From Pantoea dispersa (GTDB lineage: Bacteria > Pseudomonadota > Gammaproteobacteria > Enterobacterales > Enterobacteriaceae): a DNA stretch of 64,000 bases. The notes beneath the pieces were generated by a model. The model saw nothing but the letters and a program-made list of their open reading frames with translations. It was not told the origin of the DNA and made no database searches. The translations under genes were made by a program, and so were the position numbers. Of the stretch, positions 47,233 through 56,001 are shown in pieces. The stretch is from contig NZ_SCKT01000006.1 of NCBI RefSeq assembly GCF_014155765.1, positions 97,217 through 161,216 on the forward strand. The letters run 5' to 3'. Position 1 is the first letter of the stretch, and the number at the start of each line of letters is the position of its first letter.

Positions 47233-47418
47233 TATGATTGTTACCTCGGTGTTTGCAGGATCCGCCCGGTGGTGGTTTGTCAGAAATCATTAACCGTTAG
47301 CAAGCGAAGAAATAGCAGAATAATCAATTCGTCCGGGGTTGCCGAGAGGCGCAGCGGTGACATTTTGGCAACGTGCGTTGCAGTTCACAGAAAACGGTAC
47401 GCCGTCCATGGCGCCAGG

Positions 47419-48939
47419 TCAGGGCAGATGCGGATAAACGCCCGGACCGATGGGCAGGCCCAGCAGATACCACACCAGCAGCAGCGCGATCCACGTCACA
47501 AAGAACACCAGCGGATATGGGAAGATCAGCACGTAATAGGTGCCGAGCTGTGCGTCTTTTTGATAGCGCTGCAGGAAACCGAGGAACAGCGGCAGAAACG
47601 GCGACATCGGCGCCAGCGGCAGCACGGCGGAATCGGCGATGCGGAAAATCATCTGGGCAAACGCCGGGTGAAAGCCGAGCAGCATGAACATCGGCACAAA
47701 CACCGGCGCGAGGATCGACCAGATTGCCGAGCCGCTGGCGATAAACATGCACAGAAACGCCGAGAGGAACATCAGGCCGAGAAAGGCCGGCGCACCGCTG
47801 ATGCCGGCGCTCTCCAGCATATCGGTCAGGCCGATGGCCATAAACTTACCCATGTTGCTCCAGTTGAAGAACGCCACGAACTGCGACAGCGGAAACACCA
47901 TGACGATAAAGCCGGCCATGCTCTTCATCGGATCCACCAGCAGTCGGGGGATGTCGTCAGCGCGGCGAATCTGCTGTGTCATCGCGCCATAGGCAATCGC
48001 CACCACAAAGAAGAACAGGATGATGATCGGCACGATGCCCTGAATAAACGGCGAAGGGATGATGCCGCCGGTTTTCGGGTTGCGCAGCGGCGCATGCTCC
48101 GGCACCACCAGCAGCGCCATCACGCCGATGAACACCAGTGCGGCGAGACCGGCCGCCTTCAGGCCGCGATTCTCCTGCGCCGTCAGTGGTGGCAGGCGAT
48201 CGTGGTGGCCGCTGTTCCAGACCGGCAGGCGCGGCTCGACAAATTTATCGGTCAGCAGCGCGCCGGCCACGGTCAGTACGATGACTGAGCTGGCCATGAA
48301 GAACCAGTTATCGATCACGCTGACGTGGACCGTGTCGCTGACCGCTTTGGCGGCCTCTGTACTGATGCCGGAGAGCAGTACGTCGGTGGTGACGATCAGC
48401 AGATTCGCGGTAAAACCCGACGCGACGCCGGCAATCGCCGCCAGCAGGCCCGCCACCGGATGACGCCCGACGGCAAGGAAGATCAGCGCGCCGAGCGGCG
48501 GCATCACCACCAGTGCGGCGTCGGAAGAGATATGGCTGAAGAACGCGATAAACAGCACCATATAGCTGGCGTAGCGACGGCTGACGCGTGACGCCATCTT
48601 CACCATCAGCGACTGCAGCAGGCCGACTTTTTCCGCCAGCCCGGCCCCAATCACCAGCGCCAGAATGGAGCCCAGTGGGGTGAAACCGCTGAAGTTTTTG
48701 ATGATGTTGGGCAGGATCCACTGAATGCCCGCCACGCTCAGCAGGTTATTGACCCGCACCAGTTCGCCATTGGCCGGATTTTTAACAGCTACATCAAGGC
48801 TGCTGAGAAGCGCGGTGGCGATCATCAGCACCACGATCAGGTAGACAAACAGTAAGAACGGGTTGGGCACTTTGTTGCCGACCCGCTCAATCCAGCTGAA
48901 CAGCTTGCCGGGGCTGCGATTTTCGGTCATCACTTCCAT
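47419..48939 (-). CDS. abgT: AbgT, p-aminobenzoyl-glutamate transporter
   Basis: A 506-residue AbgT-family membrane protein (about 508 in E. coli) with about 12 helices. Family motifs include WIERVGNKVPNPFLLFVYLI, the FSGFTPLGSILALVIGAGLA re-entrant region, FFSHISSDAALVVMPPLGAL, SGFTANLLIVTTDVLLSGIS and the second re-entrant segment FIASGSAIWSILAPVFVPMF. E. coli AbgT imports p-aminobenzoyl-glutamate, a folate breakdown product; some relatives export sulfonamides. GAGGA is seven bases before the ATG. It is downstream of abgAB on the same strand, but 182 bases of REP-like repeat separate it from abgB, which may lower or uncouple its expression. Confidence 0.92.
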   Translation of the reverse strand: MEVMTENRSPGKLFSWIERVGNKVPNPFLLFVYLIVVLMIATALLSSLDVAVKNPANGELVRVNNLLSVAGIQWILPNIIKNFSGFTPLGSILALVIGAGLAEKVGLLQSLMVKMASRVSRRYASYMVLFIAFFSHISSDAALVVMPPLGALIFLAVGRHPVAGLLAAIAGVASGFTANLLIVTTDVLLSGISTEAAKAVSDTVHVSVIDNWFFMASSVIVLTVAGALLTDKFVEPRLPVWNSGHHDRLPPLTAQENRGLKAAGLAALVFIGVMALLVVPEHAPLRNPKTGGIIPSPFIQGIVPIIILFFFVVAIAYGAMTQQIRRADDIPRLLVDPMKSMAGFIVMVFPLSQFVAFFNWSNMGKFMAIGLTDMLESAGISGAPAFLGLMFLSAFLCMFIASGSAIWSILAPVFVPMFMLLGFHPAFAQMIFRIADSAVLPLAPMSPFLPLFLGFLQRYQKDAQLGTYYVLIFPYPLVFFVTWIALLLVWYLLGLPIGPGVYPHLP

Positions 48940-49018
48940 CGGTAGATCCTCATGAGTCGTCTTGTCAGTTATGTTTGCGTACTGCTTATATTTTTTTAAT
49001 GGTGATGCGTTGGCACCA

Positions 49019-49100
49019 GGTCGCCATAAATGGCGACCCTACACGGTAAGGAGCGGTGACCACCGGCCACGCCCTCGTAGGGTGCGCATTTATGCGCACC
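49019..49100. repeat. REP/BIME-like double hairpin, copy 3
   Basis: GGTCGCCATAAATGGCGACC (49019-49038) followed by CTAC, 34 bases, then GTAG and GGTGCGCATTTATGCGCACC (49081-49100). It lies inside the abg operon, between abgB and abgT. Confidence 0.88.
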
Positions 49101-49121
49101 TGGCGTAATGCGTTGCTGAAC

Positions 49122-50567
49122 TCAGGATGCTAATGTCGATGGCTGCACGCCGGCCGGAATCGGGCACACGTACGGCTGCTCACGGCGCACGCGGTCAAAC
49201 TCTTCACGACAACGCGCCAGCGCGGCATCATCGTGCAACAGCGTCAGCGCGGTGGCGGCCAGCACTTTAGCGGCAAGGCACATCCCTTTGTGGGCAATCG
49301 GCGTGCGGCCCTGTGCCACCAGCTGCCAGGTGTGCAGCGGCGTGCCGAAGGCAAAACAGGGGGCAAAACACTGCGCCGTCGGCGTTACCCAGCTCACATC
49401 CCCAACGTCGGTTGAGCCGTACAGCAGCTCGCGCGTGACCGCATACGGCGCTACCTCATCCATCAGTACTTTATCCCCCAGCGCCTCAGCCCAGGCGATG
49501 CCCGCTTCGCCGCCGGTGCGCGCCGCATTCAGTCGCGCGTTACGCAGATCGTCTTTGCTTAGCGTGGCGCGGATCGCTGCCGCAAATGCCTGTTCCTGCG
49601 CGCTGTAGTGCGGCAGACCGAAATGGTGCAAATTACGTTCCATCACCGCTTCCAGCGCGCGGTTGGGCACATAGTTGGAGCAGGCTTTATCAAAACGTAC
49701 CGTCATCTGCGTATCGGTCATCAGCGCTGCACCTTTGGCGATGTTGATCACACGCTGGTAGATATCCTGGGCCTGGTCGAGCTGCGGCGCGCGAATCAGG
49801 TACAGCACTTCGGCATCGGCCTGCACCACGTTGGGCGATACGCCGCCGGTTTGGGTGACCGCATAGTGCAGGCGCGCCTCCTGCACGATGTGCTCGCGCA
49901 GGAAATTCGCGCCGGTGTTCATCAGCGTCACCGCGTCCAGCGCGCTGCGCCCGAGATGCGGCGAGTTAGCGGCATGCGCCGCCACACCTTTGAAGTGAAA
50001 CGCCGCCTGAATATTGGCGAGGGTGCTGAGGTTAAACATGCCGCTGAAGCCTTCCGGGTGCCAGGTCACGGCAGCATCGACATCATCAAACAGCCCCTCG
50101 CGCACCATGAAGGTTTTACCCGAGCCACCCTCCTCGCCAGGGCAGCCGTAAAAGCGCAGCGTGCCGCGTCCGCCCTGTTCTGCCCACCAGGCTTTGATGG
50201 CGAAAGCGGCGGCCAGGCCGGCGGTACCGAGCAGGTTGTGGCCGCAGCCGTGACCGTTGCCGTTTTCCACCAGCGGCTCAGGCGTGGCGCAGCCCGCCTG
50301 CTGGCTCAGGCCGGCCAACGCATCAAACTCGCCGAGGATGGCGATCACCGGCTGGCCGTGGCCGATTGAGGCGATAAACGCGGTGTCGAGACCGCCAACG
50401 CCGCGCTCGACCTCAAACCCCTCCTGCGCCAGCGCATCGGCCAGCAGCGCAGACGATTGCGTCTCTTCGAAACGGGTTTCCGGCACGTCCCAGATCGCAT
50501 CGCTGAGGGCACTGAAGCGCGCCTGATGCTGGTCGATGTAGCGATCGATAAAGTCGTGCGCGCTCAT
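49122..50567 (-). CDS. abgB: AbgB, p-aminobenzoyl-glutamate hydrolase subunit B
   Basis: A 481-residue M20-family amidohydrolase, the same length as E. coli AbgB. It has the metal-binding motifs VENGNGHGCGHNLLGTAGLA, FYGCPGEEGGSGKTFMVREG and AAVTWHPEGFSG, the dimerisation domain with FKGVAAHAANSPHLGRSALD, and the late STDVGDVSWVTPTAQCFAP. With AbgA it cleaves p-aminobenzoyl-glutamate to p-aminobenzoate and glutamate in the cytoplasm, releasing a folate precursor. The start overlaps the abgA stop by four bases (ATGA), so the subunits are made together. A GTAG-type double repeat follows before abgT. Confidence 0.94.
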   Translation of the reverse strand: MSAHDFIDRYIDQHQARFSALSDAIWDVPETRFEETQSSALLADALAQEGFEVERGVGGLDTAFIASIGHGQPVIAILGEFDALAGLSQQAGCATPEPLVENGNGHGCGHNLLGTAGLAAAFAIKAWWAEQGGRGTLRFYGCPGEEGGSGKTFMVREGLFDDVDAAVTWHPEGFSGMFNLSTLANIQAAFHFKGVAAHAANSPHLGRSALDAVTLMNTGANFLREHIVQEARLHYAVTQTGGVSPNVVQADAEVLYLIRAPQLDQAQDIYQRVINIAKGAALMTDTQMTVRFDKACSNYVPNRALEAVMERNLHHFGLPHYSAQEQAFAAAIRATLSKDDLRNARLNAARTGGEAGIAWAEALGDKVLMDEVAPYAVTRELLYGSTDVGDVSWVTPTAQCFAPCFAFGTPLHTWQLVAQGRTPIAHKGMCLAAKVLAATALTLLHDDAALARCREEFDRVRREQPYVCPIPAGVQPSTLAS

Positions 50568-51877
50568 CGGGCACCGCCGAACTGCGCCTGGTTAAGCGCC
50601 AGCGTAGCCAGCATCTGCACGGCAGTAGCCATCACCGCTTCATCAAAATCGAACCGCGCATTGTGGTGGCCCGCCGCCAGCTCGCAGCCGAAGATGACGT
50701 AAGACGCCTGGCCGCCGCGCTGCTGCACGCGCTCCATCATGTAGGTGGCATCTTCGGAACCGGCCGCCTGCTGTTTGCTGTCTATCACCGAACTGAACAG
50801 ACCCAGCGCTTCGGCCTGCTGATGGATAAAACTGACCCACGCCGGGCTCGGCGTGCAGCTGCGGGCACCGCCCATCAGCGTAACCTCGTGCTCAACGCCG
50901 TACATCGCCGCGGCACCGGCAATCACGCGCAGCGCCTGCTGATAGATATCGTCATTAACCTGATTACTCGCGCCGCGCGTTTCCACCTTCATTAGCGCAA
51001 CATCCGGCACTACGTTGCGTCCGCTGCCGGCCTGTAAGACACCAACGTTAACGCGCGCCACGCCGCCGCTGTGCTGCGGCAGAGTGTGCAGCGCCAGCGT
51101 GGCCTGCGCCGCCGCCAGCAACGCGTTGCGTCCCTCTTCCGGTTTGCCACCGGCATGCGCGCCGACCCCGGTAAAACGCACGTCCAGTTTGGTCGTGGCG
51201 AGAAAGCTGTCGCTGCCGCAGACGATCTCGCCGGGCGGCACGCCGGTGCCAAGGTGAATGGCGGTGAACAGATCGACATCATCAAGCACGCCCGCGGCCA
51301 CCATGGCTTTGGCACCGCGTACGCCTTCTTCCGCCGGCTGAAAAATGAGTTTTATGCGACCGCTAAGCTGGTGCTTCATCGCCATCAGCACGCCCGCCAG
51401 CGCCAGACCTATGGTGGTGTGACCATCGTGGCCGCAGGCGTGCATCATGCCGGGATTGCACGAGGCGAAGCCTTCGCGCGTCGGCAGGTGATCGGCGGTG
51501 GCGCTCTCCGTCTGGTCGAGCGCGTCCATATCAACACGAAAGCCCATCACCGGACCGGGACGTCCTGTGTCCAGCGTTGCCACCACGCCGCAGAAACCGC
51601 CGGAGAAGTGGGGCAGCCACTGTGGCAGTGCGCCCTGCTGCAGCGCACGCGCTTCCTGCTGCGCCAGCACTTCAGCAGACGGCAGACCCATGCGCGCATC
51701 GGCATCAATCACCTCACGGCCCAGCTGTAGCTGATAACCAAGACGATGCAGCTCTTCCGCCACCAGCGTGGCGGTGCGGAACTCCAGCCAGCCGGATTCA
51801 GCAAACTGGTGCAGGTCGCGGCGCCATGTCTGCATCTGCGGTATCCGCGCGTTGACAAGGTCGGAAAGGGTGTTCAT
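50564..51877 (-). CDS. abgA: AbgA, p-aminobenzoyl-glutamate hydrolase subunit A
   Basis: A 437-residue M20-family peptidase (436 in E. coli). It carries the catalytic and metal-binding segments MGFRVDMDALDQTESATADH, NPGMMHACGHDGHTTIGLAL, LIFQPAEEGVRGAKAMVAAG and DVDLFTAIHLGTGVPPGEI, and the lid domain DVRFTGVGAHAGGKPEEGRN. It forms the enzyme with AbgB. AAGGAA lies seven bases before the ATG. It is the first gene of the operon, divergent from abgR with 113 bases between, where a LysR-type palindrome is visible. All expected metal ligands are present. Confidence 0.94.
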   Translation of the reverse strand: MNTLSDLVNARIPQMQTWRRDLHQFAESGWLEFRTATLVAEELHRLGYQLQLGREVIDADARMGLPSAEVLAQQEARALQQGALPQWLPHFSGGFCGVVATLDTGRPGPVMGFRVDMDALDQTESATADHLPTREGFASCNPGMMHACGHDGHTTIGLALAGVLMAMKHQLSGRIKLIFQPAEEGVRGAKAMVAAGVLDDVDLFTAIHLGTGVPPGEIVCGSDSFLATTKLDVRFTGVGAHAGGKPEEGRNALLAAAQATLALHTLPQHSGGVARVNVGVLQAGSGRNVVPDVALMKVETRGASNQVNDDIYQQALRVIAGAAAMYGVEHEVTLMGGARSCTPSPAWVSFIHQQAEALGLFSSVIDSKQQAAGSEDATYMMERVQQRGGQASYVIFGCELAAGHHNARFDFDEAVMATAVQMLATLALNQAQFGGAR

Positions 51878-51943
51878 CGGCTGTTCCTTAGTGTTGGTTT
51901 TTTATGCATTCAACCGAATCTACACAATGGTATTAGGGCGCAT

Positions 51944-51959
51944 AAGATGCGAATATCTT
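51944..51959. promoter_or_regulatory. candidate AbgR (LysR-type) binding site
   Basis: AAGAT-GCGAAT-ATCTT is a 5-6-5 inverted repeat of the LysR-box form in the middle of the 113-base abgA-abgR gap, about 70 bases before the abgA start. Confidence 0.55.
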
Positions 51960-51990
51960 GTGACCGATAGACAACGGTTATCACCAGATC

Positions 51991-52890
51991 ATGGCGGCCA
52001 ATCTTAAACTTCATCAGCTGCGCGCCTTTGTTGACGTGGCGCACCAGGGCAGTATTCGCGCCGCCAGCCGGCTGTCGGGCCTGTCACAGCCGGCGTTAAC
52101 CAAAGCGATTCAGGAACTGGAGCTGGCGCTGGGCGCGCGCCTGTTCGAGCGTCGTCAGCAGGGCGTGATGCTGACCGATGTCGGTGAAACCTTTTTTCGT
52201 CATGCCTGTCTGGTGCTGGAGGAACTGCGCGTGGCGCAGGAGGATATCCAGCAGCGGCTCGGTCTGGCCGGTGGCAAAGTGAATATTGGGGTGGGCGGCA
52301 GCATTGCGCGTACCGTGATGCCGCAGGTGATAACCCAGTTTCATCGCGAATATCCACTGGTGAAAGTGCGTATAGTCGAGGGCCAGCTGGTGTCGATGGT
52401 GCATGAACTGCGGCAGGGTGCGCTGGATTTCACCATCAATACCTACGACCGGCATCACTTCGATCAGGAGCTGATTTTCGAGCGGCTGATGCAGCGCGAG
52501 TATCAGGTGGTGATGCGTAAAGGGCATCCGATGGCGCATGCGCGCTCGCTGGCCGAGTTGCAACATTGCGACTGGACCATGCCGACGCCGCAGGGCAGTT
52601 ATTACCGACTGCTGCATGACCTGTTCGGTGAGCGCGGCATGGCACCCAAAATCGCGGTGACCTGCGAGACCTTTATGGCCTGCACCAGCCTGGTGGCGAA
52701 GAGTGATTTTGTCAGCATCATTGCGCGCGACGTGATTGAAGACCCTACGCACGGCGGGCAGCTGATCGCGCTGGATCTCGACGATCCGCTGCCGAAAGCC
52801 ACCTTCTATCTGATTCAGCGTAAAGACACCGCGCTGACGCCGATGAGCGCTTACATGGCGCAGCTGTTCCGCCGCTACTGCCAGCCGTGA
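51991..52890 (+). CDS. abgR: AbgR, LysR-family regulator of the abg operon
   Basis: A 299-residue LysR-type regulator (302 in E. coli). Residues 1-65 are the helix-turn-helix (LKLHQLRAFVDVAHQGSIRA, SQPALTKAIQELELALGARL); the effector domain runs from about residue 92 (GKVNIGVGGSIARTVMPQVI). It is divergent from abgA, the arrangement seen in E. coli, and should control the abg genes in response to an aromatic or folate-derived ligand. The ATG at 51991 has no strong ribosome site; no better start is visible. A 5-6-5 inverted repeat in the shared gap is a plausible binding site. Confidence 0.9.
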   Translation: MAANLKLHQLRAFVDVAHQGSIRAASRLSGLSQPALTKAIQELELALGARLFERRQQGVMLTDVGETFFRHACLVLEELRVAQEDIQQRLGLAGGKVNIGVGGSIARTVMPQVITQFHREYPLVKVRIVEGQLVSMVHELRQGALDFTINTYDRHHFDQELIFERLMQREYQVVMRKGHPMAHARSLAELQHCDWTMPTPQGSYYRLLHDLFGERGMAPKIAVTCETFMACTSLVAKSDFVSIIARDVIEDPTHGGQLIALDLDDPLPKATFYLIQRKDTALTPMSAYMAQLFRRYCQP

Positions 52891-52961
52891 CGGGTGAAAA
52901 ACTGCATCGTCTACACTTTAGGTGTACGACACGCGTTAACGCACTCTCAACGGAGGTTACG

Positions 52962-53399
52962 ATGCAGGTGAGTCCTTATTTATTTCTCTACGGCCGCTGT
53001 GAAGAAGCCATTGCCTTCTATCTGGAGGCCACCGGCGGCGAAATTCTGCAAAAAATGACGTTTGGCGATATGCCGGAGCAGGGCGAGCAGGTGGGCGATC
53101 GGTCGGCGCCGCCGCTGCCGCCGGAAAAGATTATGCATGCGCATCTGCGCATTGGTCAGGGCGAGCTGATGCTGAGTGATGGCAATACCGCCCAGCCACC
53201 GGCGTCCGAACATGCCGGTTATGCGGTGAGCCTGGCCACGCCAGATGAAGCGGAGGGTAAAGCCTGGTTTGATAAGCTCTCTGCGGGCGGCAAAGTGACC
53301 ACTGAATGGCAAAAAACCTTCTGGTCGAACGGCTTCGGGATGTTTATCGATAAGTTTGGCATCCCATGGCGCATCAACGTGGTGAAGCCACAGGCGTAA
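52962..53399 (+). CDS. PhnB/YjdN-like VOC superfamily protein
   Basis: A 145-residue protein of the PhnB (YjdN) branch of the vicinal-oxygen-chelate fold. Two beta-alpha-beta-beta-beta modules are visible: VSPYLFLYGRCEEAIAFYLE with ...KIMHAHLRIGQGELMLSDG, and YAVSLATPDEAEGKAWFDKL with ...WSNGFGMFIDKFGIPWRINV. Function is unknown despite the historical phn name. The ATG at 52962 has GGAGG six bases upstream; the open frame extends to 52887 without a good start and overlaps abgR. It follows abgR by 71 bases and is convergent with tsx, sharing a strong hairpin at the end. Confidence 0.85.
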   Translation: MQVSPYLFLYGRCEEAIAFYLEATGGEILQKMTFGDMPEQGEQVGDRSAPPLPPEKIMHAHLRIGQGELMLSDGNTAQPPASEHAGYAVSLATPDEAEGKAWFDKLSAGGKVTTEWQKTFWSNGFGMFIDKFGIPWRINVVKPQA

Positions 53400-53405
53400 C
53401 CGACT

Positions 53406-53435
53406 GGCGTGGCCGCGATGGTAAGCGGCCACGCC
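53406..53435. terminator. 11-bp hairpin shared by the VOC gene and tsx
   Basis: GGCGTGGCCGC and GCGGCCACGCC pair perfectly around GATGGTAA. It fills the gap between two convergent genes and can end transcription in both directions, although T-runs are absent. Confidence 0.65.
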
Positions 53436-53444
53436 GGAAGCGGT

Positions 53445-54311
53445 TTAGAAGTTGTAACCCACCACCAGGTAGTAACCCCAGCCGGTCGATTTCACTTCAA
53501 ATGGACCGTTGCCAAAGTTCAGCTCCTGGCCATCAGCCCACTGGCCGCCGTTGTGGAAGTAACGCGCCACGGTAGAGACATGCCAGTGATCGTAGTTCAG
53601 CGACAGAATGTGGCTGGAGGCAATCGAGTTGCTGGTGCGTGAGCGGTCAGACTTGTCACGCAGATCGGAACCCCAGTCAAAGTTGGTGAAGCCGATATAG
53701 CTCAGCTTGCCGCCCCACAGGTCAGTGATCGGCACAAAGTATTTCACCTTGAAGCGATAACCATCCCAGCTGTTTTCGTTAGCCGCGCCGTAGTTTTCCC
53801 ACTGGTATTTCGCGTACACGTTCAGTGACAGGCCGATATCGCTATGGGTATCGATGTCAGTACCCAGACCCATATACCAGGTGTTCTGACGGCTGTCGCT
53901 GTTGCGACCCATGTCGTAGATGTAGTTGTTAGCGAAGTACCACTCTTTGAACGGTCCGAATGCCAGGCTGGTGCCGGTCAGCTTATCGATGGAGAAGCGT
54001 GGCTCAATTTCCATGAACATCGGCGAACCATGGTCAAAAATACCGTTGGCATTGCTGTTACCCACGCCAAAGAAGTTGGTCAGGTCAAGGTAGCCGTAGA
54101 AATCAAACCAGTCCTTTTTAGTAAAGGCTTCGTATTCGAGATACACATCATTGTTGAACTGAGGTCCGAAGCGGGTGTGATAACTGCCTACCACGTTCAC
54201 GCTCTGATGCCACCAGTCAGAAAGGTACTGCGGATCGCTTTCCGCCGCCTGTGCGGCGCCGGTCCAGCTACTGGCCAGTAAGGCCCCTGCTATCAACGTT
54301 TTAAATTTCAT
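53445..54311 (-). CDS. tsx: Tsx, nucleoside-specific outer-membrane channel
   Basis: A 288-residue outer-membrane barrel (294 in E. coli) with a signal peptide ([22 protein letters not shown]). The mature chain shows Tsx motifs: [73 protein letters not shown] and the terminal strand [13 protein letters not shown] ending in phenylalanine. Tsx lets nucleosides and deoxynucleosides cross the outer membrane and is also a phage and colicin K receptor. Upstream lie a perfect CRP site and a weaker one 52 bases closer to the gene, the spacing used for joint CRP/CytR control of E. coli tsx. The convergent downstream neighbour is unrelated. Confidence 0.94.
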   Translation of the reverse strand: MKFKTLIAGALLASSWTGAAQAAESDPQYLSDWWHQSVNVVGSYHTRFGPQFNNDVYLEYEAFTKKDWFDFYGYLDLTNFFGVGNSNANGIFDHGSPMFMEIEPRFSIDKLTGTSLAFGPFKEWYFANNYIYDMGRNSDSRQNTWYMGLGTDIDTHSDIGLSLNVYAKYQWENYGAANENSWDGYRFKVKYFVPITDLWGGKLSYIGFTNFDWGSDLRDKSDRSRTSNSIASSHILSLNYDHWHVSTVARYFHNGGQWADGQELNFGNGPFEVKSTGWGYYLVVGYNF

Positions 54312-54459
54312 TATTTTTTAACCACTTGCTCGTGATCGCCGCGCAAATGCTGCGATCGGGTGAAATCGATCCCAGGGGATGGGCAGTGTGCTGTTGTCGC
54401 CGGTCTGACGCGCCGGATTTTCAGGCCCGCGTAATGTGCCTGTAACAGAGCGATAGAAA

Positions 54460-54475
54460 ATAGATTTTGATCACG
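54460..54475 (-). promoter_or_regulatory. weak CRP-like site at tsx
   Basis: CGTGATCAAAATCTAT on the minus strand keeps the GTGA half of the CRP site. Its centre is 52 bases from the strong site, close to the 53-base CRP-1/CRP-2 spacing of E. coli tsx. Confidence 0.4.
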
Positions 54476-54511
54476 TTTGTCAAAAAGTGTTGCATTTCGA
54501 TTCAGTAAATA

Positions 54512-54527
54512 TGTGAACTAGATCACA
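54512..54527. promoter_or_regulatory. perfect CRP site upstream of tsx
   Basis: TGTGA-ACTAGA-TCACA matches the CRP consensus at all ten conserved positions, about 200 bases before tsx. In E. coli, CytR bound between two CRP sites represses tsx until cytidine is present. Confidence 0.85.
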
Positions 54528-54594
54528 TAAAGGCCGTGTAACGAACGGAACCCCGCAACCGTTTACGTTGTCGGGATACGCAGAGAACTGGCAG

Positions 54595-54629
54595 GAGAAG
54601 AAAATAGCCGGCGCGGATTATCGCGCCGG
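54595..54629 (-). terminator. rho-independent terminator of the two-component operon
   Basis: On the minus strand CCGGCGCG-ATAATC-CGCGCCGG is followed by CTATTTTCTTCT. It lies just past the kinase stop and separates it from the tsx promoter region. Confidence 0.65.
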
Positions 54630-54642
54630 AGGAGGAAAGACG

Positions 54643-56001
54643 TCAGGGAAGGGTTACGCGTACCTGCAGGCCACACACTTCACCCTGCGGGTTCAGGCAA
54701 TTCGACAGCGCCACCTGCATCTGATGCTTTTGCGCCACGCTGCGCACGATCGATAATCCCAGGCCGCTGCCCTGCGCCTGGACATCCGGCGAGCGGGTAA
54801 AGCGATCGAAGGCGCGCTCAATAAACGACTCCGGCATGCCGGGGCCGTTATCGACAATATCCACCACCGTATGATGACCGACGCGATGCAGCAGCACATC
54901 CACCATGCTGCCCTCCGGCGTGTGCAGCATGGCGTTGCCGATCAGGTTATCGAACAGGCTGCGCAGATCGGAGCGGCTGGCGTGCAGACGATAGTGCGCG
55001 GTGCCGTTGAAGCCGATATCAATGCCGCGCTTGTCCGCTACCACCATCAGCTGCTCAATGCTCTCCTTCAGCAGGTCATCAAGCTCAATGGTCTCGACGC
55101 TGGCGACCACGGACTGATCCTCCTGGCGTGAGATATTCAGCAACTGCGTCACCAGATGGCGCGTGCGCGTGACGCCCGCTTCCAGCTGATCAAACTGGCG
55201 GCTGGCTTCGCCCGGCAGGATGTGCTGACGCAGGTTCTCCAGCTGTAACGTGACGGCGGTGACCGGCGTGCGCAGTTCATGTGCGGCATCCTCAAGGAAC
55301 TGGCGCTGTGACGACCAGGCCGCGCGTAGTTTATCCAGTAGCGAGTTATAGGCATCGACCAGCGGCAGCACTTCGTCCGGCAGACCGTCCGGCGACACGC
55401 TGTGCGGATGCAGGGTTTCCTGCGCCGCAATCTGGCGCGACGCCACGCGCAGATCGCGCGTAATGGCACGCACCACCAGCCAGATCACCAGCAGCGACAG
55501 CGGCATCATCAGGATGAGCGGAATGATGGCGGAGAGTACGCGCTTCACCATCAGGCTCTTCATGTAGCCGACGTTGTGCAGCACCTGAATATTGCCGATC
55601 TCGCTGCCCAGCTCGCCGGGTCGGGTGTAAACGCGCCACTGGCAGTCATCGCCGCAGTCGCCAACTTTTAAATCTGACCAGCCTTTTTTGCTCTGCAGGG
55701 GCGCATGCAACGCCGGCCAGGAACTGGCGCGCAGGTGATTATTGGTGTCCCAGAGCTGAACGATATAGGTACTTTTCAGCTTCTCCTGCTGCATCACCAT
55801 CGGCATCAGTGCCGGCATGCGCTGGCTGCTTGACCAGGCATCGGCAATTTTAGCGAGCTGGTCGTCCTTCATGGTGCCCATCATGTCGCCATAGCAGTGG
55901 TAGAAATACCAGGTGACGCCGCCGATCATCGCCAGATGCAGCAGCACCAGCGTGACCAGCAGTTTGTTGCGCAGCGACCGCATAAACGTAAAGGATCTCA
56001 T
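54643..56001 (-). CDS. sensor histidine kinase, QseC/PmrB-like
   Basis: A 452-residue inner-membrane kinase. Helix 1 is at residues 13-33, a periplasmic domain of about 120 residues with a cysteine pair C116/C120 (DCGDDC) follows, then helix 2 at about 155-178, HAMP, the H-box FLEDAAHELRTPVTAVTLQL with the phosphorylated histidine at 241, the N-box NLIGNAMLHTPEG, and the G-boxes DNGPGMPESF and GSGLGLSIVRSVA. It should autophosphorylate on an unknown periplasmic cue and pass the phosphate to the regulator encoded just upstream, whose stop it overlaps by four bases. Domain layout matches QseC, PmrB and BasS; I cannot decide the orthologue. Confidence 0.85.
   Translation of the reverse strand: MRSFTFMRSLRNKLLVTLVLLHLAMIGGVTWYFYHCYGDMMGTMKDDQLAKIADAWSSSQRMPALMPMVMQQEKLKSTYIVQLWDTNNHLRASSWPALHAPLQSKKGWSDLKVGDCGDDCQWRVYTRPGELGSEIGNIQVLHNVGYMKSLMVKRVLSAIIPLILMMPLSLLVIWLVVRAITRDLRVASRQIAAQETLHPHSVSPDGLPDEVLPLVDAYNSLLDKLRAAWSSQRQFLEDAAHELRTPVTAVTLQLENLRQHILPGEASRQFDQLEAGVTRTRHLVTQLLNISRQEDQSVVASVETIELDDLLKESIEQLMVVADKRGIDIGFNGTAHYRLHASRSDLRSLFDNLIGNAMLHTPEGSMVDVLLHRVGHHTVVDIVDNGPGMPESFIERAFDRFTRSPDVQAQGSGLGLSIVRSVAQKHQMQVALSNCLNPQGEVCGLQVRVTLP

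Noticed and set aside
47026-48288. 420-codon plus-strand frame opposite abgT and the MFS gene
   Set aside because: It overlaps two genes with strong family matches and is rich in Arg/Gln/His, typical of antisense of membrane-protein genes.
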